A stretch of DNA of 12,485 bases from Candidatus Magasanikiibacteriota bacterium (GTDB lineage Bacteria > Patescibacteriota > Patescibacteriia > Magasanikbacterales > UBA10003). Shown piece after piece: positions 1 to 8,417 of this stretch (position 1 is its first letter; each line of letters begins with the position of its first letter). Under the pieces are notes generated by a model that saw nothing but the letters and a program-made list of their open reading frames with translations, was not told the origin of the DNA and searched no databases. A program made the position numbers and the translations under genes. Location: positions 1 to 12,485 of the forward strand of contig JAPLWR010000028.1 of NCBI GenBank assembly GCA_026396495.1. Direction: 5' to 3'.

Positions 1-37
1 AATCTCGTGCTGAAGATTGGTTTTTTTGTTTTAATCT

Positions 38-3000
38 CTAAGGACTAACTTCTATAATTCCACCAAAAGGCGTCCAGGGTGCCGTTTTGTCTATACTACA
101 TTCTCTTTGAAGTTCTGATATGGGCGTTAAAGGATTAGTATCGATAGTATTATAATCACGGTTAGGATCAGAATCATTCCAATAACCCCTATAATTACCT
201 GAACCATCTACACCATTACACCAGCCCCAGTTATCTAAAATCTGTACTTTGGGTTTAAATTTACAAACTCCAGTTGCAATATTTTTACAATTAAACGTTA
301 CAGAACCAGTACAAGCTGGGACTCCGATGGTGGCTTGATCAGGACATTCATAAACATGTTTAAAGGAAAAATAATTTGTGTCACACGCTTCAGCAGAATT
401 ACCAAAATACAAACGGGCTTCTTCTTTTAACATTAAAGTCAATGGGTTATCAGTAGCTAAGACACAACTTCCGGCTGTACTGTCACAATCTTCTATACCA
501 TTACAAGGCATATTATAATTAGTACCACGACCACACACCTTATTTTCTGTATTAGCACACCAAGGTTTTTGATTTTTAAACCATCCCTTAGTTACATAAG
601 CTGGTGTTCCATCGCCCCAATCAATAGCTACACGTTGAATAGGCATTTGGTCATTATCAGCATAAGCAAAGAAATTAGCAGTGACAACAGAGTTAGACCC
701 GGTCAAAGAAACTGTTCCATTAGGGGTTGGGTTTAAATTGATACTAAAGTTATTAGCCGTTCCCCAAGTAAAACCGGTTGAGTTTAAAGTGTTTGGTTTT
801 AAAGAATAAATCTTTGGTGGATTAGGAGTTATTGACGCTGCGGGATTACAAGCATGAGCAGGATAGGGACCACTGACAGGTTCATTAGATACGAGAGGAG
901 TGCAGGTATCTCCGACAGGGCAATCAGGGTTTCCTTGACATTTTATAGAACGATGGCCAGAACATTCTCCACAACCGTCAGTTGCCAATCTAACACTATT
1001 TGAATCATCATACTTGGAATAGCTGGTGTACCATCTGTCAGCACTGATATAAGTAAAAAGTTTATCAGCACCTCCAGCGCTTACATACCCAGCACGATTG
1101 GAGGGAGGAGGTGTAACATTATATTCCTTTTGTAATTTCTGGCCATTCCAAACCCAAGTACCATAAGAATTAACAAACAACTCTTTAATTCTTTCATAAA
1201 CTCTGCCTATCATCGTATTGGGGATAATTTTGCCATTATCTAAGGAGATACCCGAACAATAACCTTTTTCTTCAACTTCTTTATTATTTTCTGTAGCAGT
1301 ATAGGTTTTTGATGGACAATCAGAATTACCAGCACAAGCCAAGCCATGATTTTGCCCGCCTACACAGGTCCCGCGAGTGTTACTTATAGAATCACAGAAA
1401 GAATCTTGTGTCCCTCCTTTACAATCTGTATCCTTAGAGCAAACCTTTCCGTCCTCTTCCCCACCTTTACAAGTTGATTCGGCCCCCCACTCACAAACAT
1501 TATAAGAACTATCAGTTAAAATACAATTTTGATCATTAGCAACGTACACACTGCCAGATTTAACACCACAAATTAAAGAATTGTTTTTTTCACAGATAAA
1601 GATAGATTCGGTATAATCTTTTTTGCAACTTATGCCAGGATCACAATCATTATTACTTAAACAAAGCACCTTGTCTTTTGATGCGTCTGTTTCATTACAA
1701 TAACCACGGGCCACGCAAGGACCGAGATTTTGATTACGACAGGTACCAAAATCGTTAACATCTGCACACGGCAAAGCAAGAGAATTAGCAAGCACTCCGC
1801 TAGCCAGCATGCTACTACAAAAATATTGATCACTACAAGTGCCATTAGCAACCTCCGTCCTACAACCATTTAATTCTAAACTAGCAGTAGGGTTGCAAGA
1901 CATACCTTTTTTTGAGCCACCTTGGCACAAACCAATTTTACCACAATCCCCTTGATTTTCTTCCGCACAATTTAAAGCACTACCACCACCAGGAGCAAAG
2001 GTTATTGGCCAATAACCAAAAGATTTAAATGTGGCACTCTTTTCCAAACTAAATTTGGTTGGACCCATAACACTCTCTAAAGTAGTGGTTACTGGCAAAT
2101 TATTACGAGAAAAAGAACCAAAGGGTGAAGCGGCTTGGTCATAAGTAAGATCTAACAAAGGAGTTGAAGTTGTTTCTATTAAATCTTTGCCCAATTTGTA
2201 TTTACTACCTTGCCAAATTCTATCAGTACGAGCTTTAGAAATTAAACCAAAGGGACTTCTGTTAGCTTCTATTGATTCCGTATCTACAGTTTGTCTGACA
2301 TCATTACAAACCTCTTTTAAATAATAGACAACATCAACTTGTAACCAACCGGCCCCATCACTGGCATCACAAAATTTAGTAGAAATATTTTCCAAAACAC
2401 CTGTTTTCGCATTAAATTGGAAACGAACACCTAAAAAATTTGGATCCTCACCACCGCTATCTAGCCGCTGGCAAACTTCGTCAGAAAGAAAACCAAAATC
2501 AGAAGAGTTAAAATATGATTTACTTTGTTTATTAATTTGCGCCCAAACCACATCTAAGTAAGGACCATTATTAGGTGTAAATTTTACTGGCCCAGACCAA
2601 TAAAACCCATTTCCAGTTGAGGCACCATCCGTTGTAGCCCCCCCGCTATTAATGCCAGTCAAAATTTGATTAGGATAAATCATTAATTCACTACCTTTAC
2701 TAGGCCAATCAGTAGCCTCTGCATTTGTAATTTTAATACCAATAGCCGCTAGTTCACTAATGTGTAAGCCTACTTCACCCTCCTTTAATGCCAAATTATT
2801 TTCTCTCCAGAAATCTGTTTCTGGAAACATCTCCCAAGTATTATAAAATCTTTTTTTAAGGAAAAACCCTAAAGGTGTCCAAACGGGAACCCAGCGGTAT
2901 CCTTCCATCTCATGCCTACCAACAAAAGCATATCCACCTATACCAACAGAACCATCACTAAGAGCAGATTTTCTATTGGCGTTACCTTTAGCTTCCATAC

Positions 3001-6000
3001 ACCAAAATTTACCAGACCCTTCTGGTGGATAATAACCAGCTGTCTGATTTAATTCATATAAATTATTGGCGTTAGAAGGAGCGGTTAAAGGAAACCACTG
3101 CATACAGGCCTTAGAATTTGGATCTTTGAACAGACAAAAACCCTGCCAACCAAATTGACGAGTAACTGTTTTATTAATTAAGCATTTGTTGGTAAATGAT
3201 AAACCTCCAATACTCAAAGCGCCAGCTTTTTCATCAGCACACTCTGAGTCAGTATTACAAGGTATACCTAATTTTGATTGACCGTTGTCAAAAGCACCAC
3301 CATCACAAATGCCAGCAGCATCTAACAACTGATTAACAGGATAATATTTATCAATAGGAGATTTGTCCCCTCCGCTATAAGTTACCTTAGTAAAGGAACA
3401 CAGATCTTTTGATTCTGCTGTTGCTTCACCAGATGCAAACCCGCGACAAGTTTCCGGTATTACTTCTGTTGGCGGTTTATCACTAAACACGCTAACACTG
3501 CCGGGATTAGAACCTTTTAGACCAAAGTTTGAGTCTTTTTCCCCTACAATTAAATCGGAAATCTGATAACCATTAGGTATAGAGTAGCCACTGAAATCTT
3601 TAGCTGAAAAAGTAGCCACACCTGTAGCAGTTTGATAAGCAAGATTATCTAGACGATTAGTTTTAGTTGGCCAAATTTCTGAATTATCTACCCAATGAGC
3701 ACATTTACCTAATAATTCATCACTACCAGCGTTAGAAACAGCGGCTTGATCGCAATTTCTAAATTGAGTACAAATTTCCGTAGGCTTGCCATCTTTAATC
3801 ACTTTCATTGTAGAGGCACAGGCCAACCATTCCCCGCAAACGCGATCTCTCTTAACTTTTAAAACAACATTAGCATTATTAGCCGTAGAACTAACTATTG
3901 GATTAACCAACTCATAATTTTTTAATTCACTAGATTTGTAAGAATCCGCGGTATTCCAAAGTAAATCACCTTTGCTTGTTTCATTAAATAACACGCAGCC
4001 TTTTTGCAAACTAACTTGACCTTGGCAAGAACTTCTGTCTAAATCAGCATCTTTGATCAAATAATACGGCTGACCTAAAGGATTTATGGAATTATTATCA
4101 GCGCCAGAGGGATCCACAAATTCAGTACAACCATTTTGTTCCACAGGACAAATACCCACAGCGCCTCTGTATCCCGCGTCCCCATTCTTTTTAGTTTTGT
4201 AATTCAAGCCAGAATAACAAGTGCTAGTAGTGCCTTTAATCACCCAACCACCATAAGGATGAGCATCATCAATAGAAGCTTTCCATTCACACAAATCATT
4301 GCCAAAGACAACTGGATCTCTGAAATAATCAGTCCCCCCACCACCTGTTGTGTATTTATCGCAGCCCTCAGCATCTTTTTCACACAAAATTCTAGCATAG
4401 TTGTCTGGTTGGTCTTTAATATAAGAAGTAGCTGTGGAAGTAGCATGACCTAAAGCATCATAAGTGATATTACCTAAAGCACGACAGCCCAGATTATCAT
4501 CGGCACATTGAAAGGCTGGGTCATTAACTAGATAGACCTTTCTGTCTCCAGCGGGAGCCAAACCTAAAGTTTGAGGAATTTTCATTGATTGAGCAGCATC
4601 AAAACTAAAAGAGATGGAATAAGTTTTACCCTCAGCATCTATGGTGGTAGCGCCAGTTGTTAAAGCAGTTAATTCTGATTCTGTCCCTACAAAATTAAAA
4701 CGACAGCTTTTTTGGTTAGGAGCAACATCGCAATATACTTTTCCATGGCTGTCTTTGCAACCCACAGCTTGATTAGAAGTAGAGTTAACATTTAATTCAC
4801 AGACAGCATTAACAATAGTAGAAGCCGCAGTAAAAGTGTTAAAAGTATCAACTAATTCTTCACAACCCACAGCTTCTTCGCGGCAAATATTATTAAACGA
4901 TTTGGCCGCCACTGATTGTTTTTGTCTGGTTTTATAAGAAGTACAGCCCAATTGAGCTTGAGGAACTAATCTTAAAGGATTATAGAAACTACCTCCAGAA
5001 GACTCACCATTAGGATCATTATTAACATTGTCGCAAGACACTGGTGTGACCCAAGAATCTTTAATGACGTTAACATTAGCCGTCATCACCTTTAGATTAT
5101 AGTTGTCTAAATAAAAAGTAGCAGAGGAAGAAATAAATTGAATGGTAGAAGAGGATTGAGAGGCATCCCAGGTACTAGTAAAAGGGCCCACAGTGTAAAG
5201 CTCCCAATTATTACTTAACTTAACAACCTTGGTATCCTTGGAATACCCACTAATAACAGCTGTTGGATTTGAAGGATTGGACGGAAAAAATGACACACCT
5301 AAATCAACTAAATTTCCCTTAGCCCAAAAATACACTAGATAAGTTTTATTTTTTTCTCCGCCAAAAGTCTGAGTAACTCCACTAGTACCAGCCGATACTG
5401 CTAATGATTTCCCGCCCACCACAGTAGACTCCGCACTAAATTTACCAACCCAATTAATAGCGGACAAGGCATCTGCACCAACAGCGCCAGATTCAAAATC
5501 TTGGGAAGCAATTGTTATGAAATTATTACCAGCGTTACCTTTATAAGCGCGGCAACCTACAGCTTCCACCGGACAAGTCTTGGCTTCCTTAGTAATAGCT
5601 AAGTAAGTACAGAATTTTTGGTCATTCCAAGTACCACCAGTAGCAAGACAAGAAGTTTCATCAGAAACTGTTTTACGCAAAGTTTTACACTCTGTAGCGG
5701 AGACAGTTATAGTTTTGGAATATAAACGATAAGATTTTGTTCCAGAACGGCTATAAAATTCACGACAATCTGGATTAAAGGCTCTGCCTAAACTAATACG
5801 ATTAGCATAACTAGCTTCATCGCATTGACTATTATACCTTCCAATAGTAGCAGCATCATTAGTGTTATAAGCCGGTTCTAAACCAGTATAGCCTGTCTTC
5901 AAATTATAAGTTTTTAACTGATACCCGGTAGTATTACTTCCTTCCCAGGTATAAAATGTAGCCCCTTCATCTTCATGTTTGCTACAAGTTCTTAATTCAC

Positions 6001-8389
6001 TATAAAATTCTTTTTGTTCCCCTCCAGCTGATTGTGCTTCTAAATTTACAAATTCTTCGCAGCCAACATTTTGGGCAGTACAAGATTTGGCAGTAGCTGG
6101 AATAAAATAATTAGTAGTACTAGTAGAAAATTGACTAATTGGTTGTTCAATATATGTTTCATACCCCACGCAATCATTAGGACACTGATTAGCAGGAGTT
6201 AAAACTCCAGGCACTGCTGGATTGCCATTACTTGGAGTATATAATTCGCAACCCTTTTCTGCCGCAGAACAAACCTGGGCAAAATTAGCACAAGCCTGTT
6301 TTTTTTCTGGCGTCTCCGCAGCAAAAATTTTATATAAATCAGATTTATTAACGGCCCAAGCTAAAGTAGAGCTGCTTAAAGAACTAGCGGAAGGTGTAGT
6401 GGCAACTAAATTTTCCCCGTAACAATTATAGTAACTGGGGGCCTTTTTTAAATTAAGAGGTTGATTAAACACTTCTGGAGCCGTTCTTAAAAATCTAGTG
6501 CAACCTTCATTAGCTACATCACAAGATTGAGCGTCTTGATCAAAATATATTTTAAACCCATTAGCATCCCACTGTAGACTTGCAGAAGTCGAGGTGGCAT
6601 TAGTAGCATAACCACGACAGCCTACATTATCTGAAGTACAGATACCCTTATTCAAAGTATTGGCCAAATAACTAGAGGTTTGACCTTTGGAGCTGGTGTA
6701 ATTAGTACAAGTATTAAATTGTTCGTCACAAGAGTTGCCACCTAAACGCCAATAATTTCTTTCTCTCAAACAATAACCCCAAGAGTTGCAGGTTTTAGTT
6801 GCTGGATCTTCACCAACACAATTCTGAATATCAGCACAAGATTGAACTCTTTGCCCAGGGGTACTACTTTGTGGCTCAGAATATAAAACGGAACCATAAC
6901 TTTGGGCCGCGCACCTAGCTTTTGGAGCCACAATCAACCAATTAGGATCTATCAAATGATAAAAAGCATTGCCAACAGGAGAATAAAACCTGGCAACAAT
7001 TTGATCTAAACTAAATGGTTGGCCTAATTTTTTAGATTCCTTAGCCGCCATTTCCCAACCCACTGGCAAAATTCTTAAAATGCGTAATTTTACTAAATTG
7101 TCATAACAATATGCTTGAGCTTTACAAGGCACACCAGGACCTAAAATTGGCCAGTTACCATTTAACATTTTTTGTTTTATTGCTTCCCCTACTGTCAAAG
7201 CTTCTCCATTTTGAGCTTTACTAAAAATATCTTTAAAAGATTCGTCTAAAGCTCCACAATAAGGTCCAGGATTAGTACTACAATCAGTAGAAAGTTCTGG
7301 AAGGTACTGGTAGTCTTCAATTTCTGTGAAAGTTGGTTTGGTAAAATCGGCAAAATAGGCCTCAGCGGCTTCACGAGAACCAACTAACTGAGCTTCATAA
7401 GCCAAAGGTCCAGCGCCATCCTTAGTGGCATCTTTAATCCAACCCCAAATACTACTCACGCTAGTTAAGCCGGTACTTAATAATTTCTCTTGAAGTTTAT
7501 TAGATAAGGTATCTAAAAAAACCATGCCCACATCTTTTAAGGCAGCTAAATATTTTTTTGGATCACCAAGCTGGGTCTTTATCTCTGCAGCTTCTTTTTC
7601 TTTAGCTTCCTTGGCTCTTTGAGCATCAGCAGCTTTAACCTGTTCTTTGGTCATCTCTTCAGGAGCAGTAGCTTTTTTATCAACTGGACTTTTCAAAGGA
7701 ATAGTTTTTCCATTCAAAGTAAGATCATTAACAGCTGAGACCTTTTCTTTATTTTTAGCGGCTTCTATCCCTTCGGCCATTTTTCTAGATAAAGATAAAC
7801 CATTTTGGCCTGATTCAAATCCAGCTCCAACCTTACTCCAATATTCAGGTTTACCTATATTCTTATATGCTTCTATGACTGCCTTAAAATTACAACGGGG
7901 CTGGGGGCTTTCAACATTAACAGACTGCAATTTAAGTTTTAATTGAAGATCTGGTTGTTGCGGGGAACACAAATTAATTCCATATTTTTTAGTTAAAGCC
8001 CATTCATCACCAAAATTTCCAATAAAATCTCCCGCCGCACTCTCTCCTGCTTCTTGCCAATATTTTTTAGCATCAGTAACAAACATCGGCCCTTTATTAT
8101 ATTTACCGCTAGCCAACCAAGTAGCAGAATCTTGCGCAAATTTATTTAAAAAGTTTTTAACAGTTTTAAATAAAGCCTTACCAGCTGTACTACCCAAATT
8201 TTGATAAACACTATCTAAAATACCCATGACTGTGTCTTTCATGGATTTTGCGTCCAAAGAACTATCGCCAACAGGTAACCCCTCGGCTTTAGCTGGCTTG
8301 GCTAATACAAAACCACAAACAAGAAAAAACAAAAGAAAACCAATTACTATTTTTTTTCTCAAACTTTTTTCTTTTGTAAAATTGTTCAT
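38..8389 (-). CDS. Giant secreted cysteine-rich multidomain surface protein (2783 aa), function unknown
   Basis: I recognise no named family, but the style resembles very large uncharacterised surface proteins of Patescibacteria. The ATG at 8387-8389 is preferred over an in-frame TTG five codons upstream, because it directly precedes a good signal peptide: a basic n-region (K6, K8, R11-K13), a hydrophobic core at about 14-30, and an AKA|EG cleavage site after residue 35. By residue, the order is: a helical conserved-looking region (36-215); a charged, probably coiled-coil linker (215-280); a second helical region ending near a DPNWL motif (about 480); a cysteine cluster (525-580); degenerate GC cysteine modules (584-1468); a CBM4/9-like sandwich (965-1100) among them; a CGEWLAC block (1518-1524); CxGG-type cysteine modules from 1695 on; and a PKD-like domain (about 2520-2726). 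A hand count gives about 113 cysteines, near 4%, implying oxidative folding outside the membrane. No C-terminal membrane anchor or LPXTG motif is visible. The stop is TAG. It lies 28 bases after the calcium-binding protein gene and is probably cotranscribed with it. Confidence 0.9.
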   Translation of the reverse strand: MNNFTKEKSLRKKIVIGFLLFFLVCGFVLAKPAKAEGLPVGDSSLDAKSMKDTVMGILDSVYQNLGSTAGKALFKTVKNFLNKFAQDSATWLASGKYNKGPMFVTDAKKYWQEAGESAAGDFIGNFGDEWALTKKYGINLCSPQQPDLQLKLKLQSVNVESPQPRCNFKAVIEAYKNIGKPEYWSKVGAGFESGQNGLSLSRKMAEGIEAAKNKEKVSAVNDLTLNGKTIPLKSPVDKKATAPEEMTKEQVKAADAQRAKEAKEKEAAEIKTQLGDPKKYLAALKDVGMVFLDTLSNKLQEKLLSTGLTSVSSIWGWIKDATKDGAGPLAYEAQLVGSREAAEAYFADFTKPTFTEIEDYQYLPELSTDCSTNPGPYCGALDESFKDIFSKAQNGEALTVGEAIKQKMLNGNWPILGPGVPCKAQAYCYDNLVKLRILRILPVGWEMAAKESKKLGQPFSLDQIVARFYSPVGNAFYHLIDPNWLIVAPKARCAAQSYGSVLYSEPQSSTPGQRVQSCADIQNCVGEDPATKTCNSWGYCLRERNYWRLGGNSCDEQFNTCTNYTSSKGQTSSYLANTLNKGICTSDNVGCRGYATNATSTSASLQWDANGFKIYFDQDAQSCDVANEGCTRFLRTAPEVFNQPLNLKKAPSYYNCYGENLVATTPSASSLSSSTLAWAVNKSDLYKIFAAETPEKKQACANFAQVCSAAEKGCELYTPSNGNPAVPGVLTPANQCPNDCVGYETYIEQPISQFSTSTTNYFIPATAKSCTAQNVGCEEFVNLEAQSAGGEQKEFYSELRTCSKHEDEGATFYTWEGSNTTGYQLKTYNLKTGYTGLEPAYNTNDAATIGRYNSQCDEASYANRISLGRAFNPDCREFYSRSGTKSYRLYSKTITVSATECKTLRKTVSDETSCLATGGTWNDQKFCTYLAITKEAKTCPVEAVGCRAYKGNAGNNFITIASQDFESGAVGADALSAINWVGKFSAESTVVGGKSLAVSAGTSGVTQTFGGEKNKTYLVYFWAKGNLVDLGVSFFPSNPSNPTAVISGYSKDTKVVKLSNNWELYTVGPFTSTWDASQSSSTIQFISSSATFYLDNYNLKVMTANVNVIKDSWVTPVSCDNVNNDPNGESSGGSFYNPLRLVPQAQLGCTSYKTRQKQSVAAKSFNNICREEAVGCEELVDTFNTFTAASTIVNAVCELNVNSTSNQAVGCKDSHGKVYCDVAPNQKSCRFNFVGTESELTALTTGATTIDAEGKTYSISFSFDAAQSMKIPQTLGLAPAGDRKVYLVNDPAFQCADDNLGCRALGNITYDALGHATSTATSYIKDQPDNYARILCEKDAEGCDKYTTGGGGTDYFRDPVVFGNDLCEWKASIDDAHPYGGWVIKGTTSTCYSGLNYKTKKNGDAGYRGAVGICPVEQNGCTEFVDPSGADNNSINPLGQPYYLIKDADLDRSSCQGQVSLQKGCVLFNETSKGDLLWNTADSYKSSELKNYELVNPIVSSTANNANVVLKVKRDRVCGEWLACASTMKVIKDGKPTEICTQFRNCDQAAVSNAGSDELLGKCAHWVDNSEIWPTKTNRLDNLAYQTATGVATFSAKDFSGYSIPNGYQISDLIVGEKDSNFGLKGSNPGSVSVFSDKPPTEVIPETCRGFASGEATAESKDLCSFTKVTYSGGDKSPIDKYYPVNQLLDAAGICDGGAFDNGQSKLGIPCNTDSECADEKAGALSIGGLSFTNKCLINKTVTRQFGWQGFCLFKDPNSKACMQWFPLTAPSNANNLYELNQTAGYYPPEGSGKFWCMEAKGNANRKSALSDGSVGIGGYAFVGRHEMEGYRWVPVWTPLGFFLKKRFYNTWEMFPETDFWRENNLALKEGEVGLHISELAAIGIKITNAEATDWPSKGSELMIYPNQILTGINSGGATTDGASTGNGFYWSGPVKFTPNNGPYLDVVWAQINKQSKSYFNSSDFGFLSDEVCQRLDSGGEDPNFLGVRFQFNAKTGVLENISTKFCDASDGAGWLQVDVVYYLKEVCNDVRQTVDTESIEANRSPFGLISKARTDRIWQGSKYKLGKDLIETTSTPLLDLTYDQAASPFGSFSRNNLPVTTTLESVMGPTKFSLEKSATFKSFGYWPITFAPGGGSALNCAEENQGDCGKIGLCQGGSKKGMSCNPTASLELNGCRTEVANGTCSDQYFCSSMLASGVLANSLALPCADVNDFGTCRNQNLGPCVARGYCNETDASKDKVLCLSNNDCDPGISCKKDYTESIFICEKNNSLICGVKSGSVYVANDQNCILTDSSYNVCEWGAESTCKGGEEDGKVCSKDTDCKGGTQDSFCDSISNTRGTCVGGQNHGLACAGNSDCPSKTYTATENNKEVEEKGYCSGISLDNGKIIPNTMIGRVYERIKELFVNSYGTWVWNGQKLQKEYNVTPPPSNRAGYVSAGGADKLFTYISADRWYTSYSKYDDSNSVRLATDGCGECSGHRSIKCQGNPDCPVGDTCTPLVSNEPVSGPYPAHACNPAASITPNPPKIYSLKPNTLNSTGFTWGTANNFSINLNPTPNGTVSLTGSNSVVTANFFAYADNDQMPIQRVAIDWGDGTPAYVTKGWFKNQKPWCANTENKVCGRGTNYNMPCNGIEDCDSTAGSCVLATDNPLTLMLKEEARLYFGNSAEACDTNYFSFKHVYECPDQATIGVPACTGSVTFNCKNIATGVCKFKPKVQILDNWGWCNGVDGSGNYRGYWNDSDPNRDYNTIDTNPLTPISELQRECSIDKTAPWTPFGGIIEVSP
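212..832 (-). other. PKD-like domain with inserted cysteine module, C-terminus of the giant protein
   Basis: Residues about 2520-2726 carry the landmarks of a polycystic-kidney-disease (PKD) immunoglobulin-like fold. These are an IDWGDGTP turn (WGDG at 2591-2594), a FKHVYECP strand (His at 2678) and a final KVQILDNWGWC strand (Cys at 2724). A normal PKD domain has about 20-30 residues between WGDG and the H.Y strand, but here there are about 84. The extra segment contains a CxxG...DC cysteine module (2619-2641) like those upstream. PKD domains are common in adhesins and extracellular enzymes, where they mediate spacing or protein and glycan contacts. Confidence 0.65.
902..1927 (-). repeat. 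CxGG...C...DC small cysteine-module repeats in the giant protein
   Basis: Residues about 2155-2496 contain several copies of a short module: Cys, one residue, Gly-Gly, then G-x-x-C, then x(4)-DC and a further Cys. Copies start at residues 2155 (CQGGSKKGMSC), 2307 (CKGGEEDGKVCSKDTDC), 2342 (CVGGQNHGLACAGNSDC) and 2476 (CSGHRSIKCQGNPDC). Those at 2307 and 2342 are a near-tandem pair 35 residues apart. Related copies lie outside this range at 1695 (CDGGAF...IPCNTDSEC) and at 2619 (CGRGTNYNMPCNGIEDC), the latter inside the PKD-like domain. The spacing suggests small disulfide-stabilised knots with little other core. Confidence 0.7.
3986..6640 (-). repeat. Degenerate GC cysteine-module repeat region inside the giant protein
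   Basis: This part of the giant protein (residues about 584-1468) repeats a motif of the form C-x(4-6)-G-C-x-x-[FYL]. The second cysteine falls at residues 591, 630, 714, 777, 946, 1149, 1176, 1211, 1302, 1343, 1421 and 1465. Examples are DNVGCRGY, NEGCTRF, EKGCELY, NVGCEEF, AVGCRAY, AVGCEEL, NLGCRAL, AEGCDKY, QNGCTEF and QKGCVLF. In most copies a cysteine lies six or seven residues upstream; the copy at 1149 lacks it and those at 1211 and 1465 have longer spacing. Spacing between copies varies from 27 to 203 residues, so these are conserved anchor points within diverging modules rather than exact tandem repeats. No DNA-level repeat is apparent, which suggests old duplication. Confidence 0.75.
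5090..5497 (-). other. CBM4/9-like beta-sandwich domain in the giant protein
   Basis: Residues about 965-1100 lack cysteine and look like a jelly-roll carbohydrate-binding module of the CBM4/9 type. They start with an FESG motif and continue with a GKSLAVS strand and a KTYLVYFWAKG strand. A NNWELYTVGPF strand follows, and a closing FYLDNYNL strand completes the pattern. That order (FE.G, GKSL, Y..SFW.K, W..Y, F.LDN..L) is typical of the fold. It interrupts the cysteine-module region between the copies at residues 946 and 1149. Sugar binding is inference from fold resemblance only. Confidence 0.5.
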
Positions 8390-8417
8390 AAAATAAAACA
8401 ACAACTTTTTTTAAAAA

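Noticed and set aside
1..37. Continued open frame after the TAG of the giant gene, suggesting readthrough or a longer protein
   Set aside because: Only twelve codons remain before the window edge, so an absence of stops there is not informative.
2080..2100. LPVTT in the giant protein as a sortase signal
   Set aside because: It lacks the Gly of LPXTG, is far from the C-terminus, and has no following hydrophobic segment and basic tail.
4136..4453. Open frame on the plus strand inside the giant gene
   Set aside because: Antisense to a much longer, domain-bearing frame, with no protein motif and no start signal; it is a shadow of the real gene. The same holds for the plus-strand frames at 6222-6422, 7647-7946, 8470-8925, 9008-9205 and 10419-10631, and for the shorter minus-strand frames at 1657-1869 and 4240-4446, which sit inside the giant gene in another frame.
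8305..8320. Cysteine in the signal peptide (LVCG) as a lipoprotein lipobox
   Set aside because: The residue before the cysteine is Val, not Gly, Ala or Ser, and a good signal peptidase I site (AKA) follows further on.
8390..8404. TTG start five codons upstream of the chosen ATG for the giant protein
   Set aside because: The extension adds only a short hydrophobic stretch before the basic n-region and would weaken the signal peptide; no Shine-Dalgarno sequence supports it.
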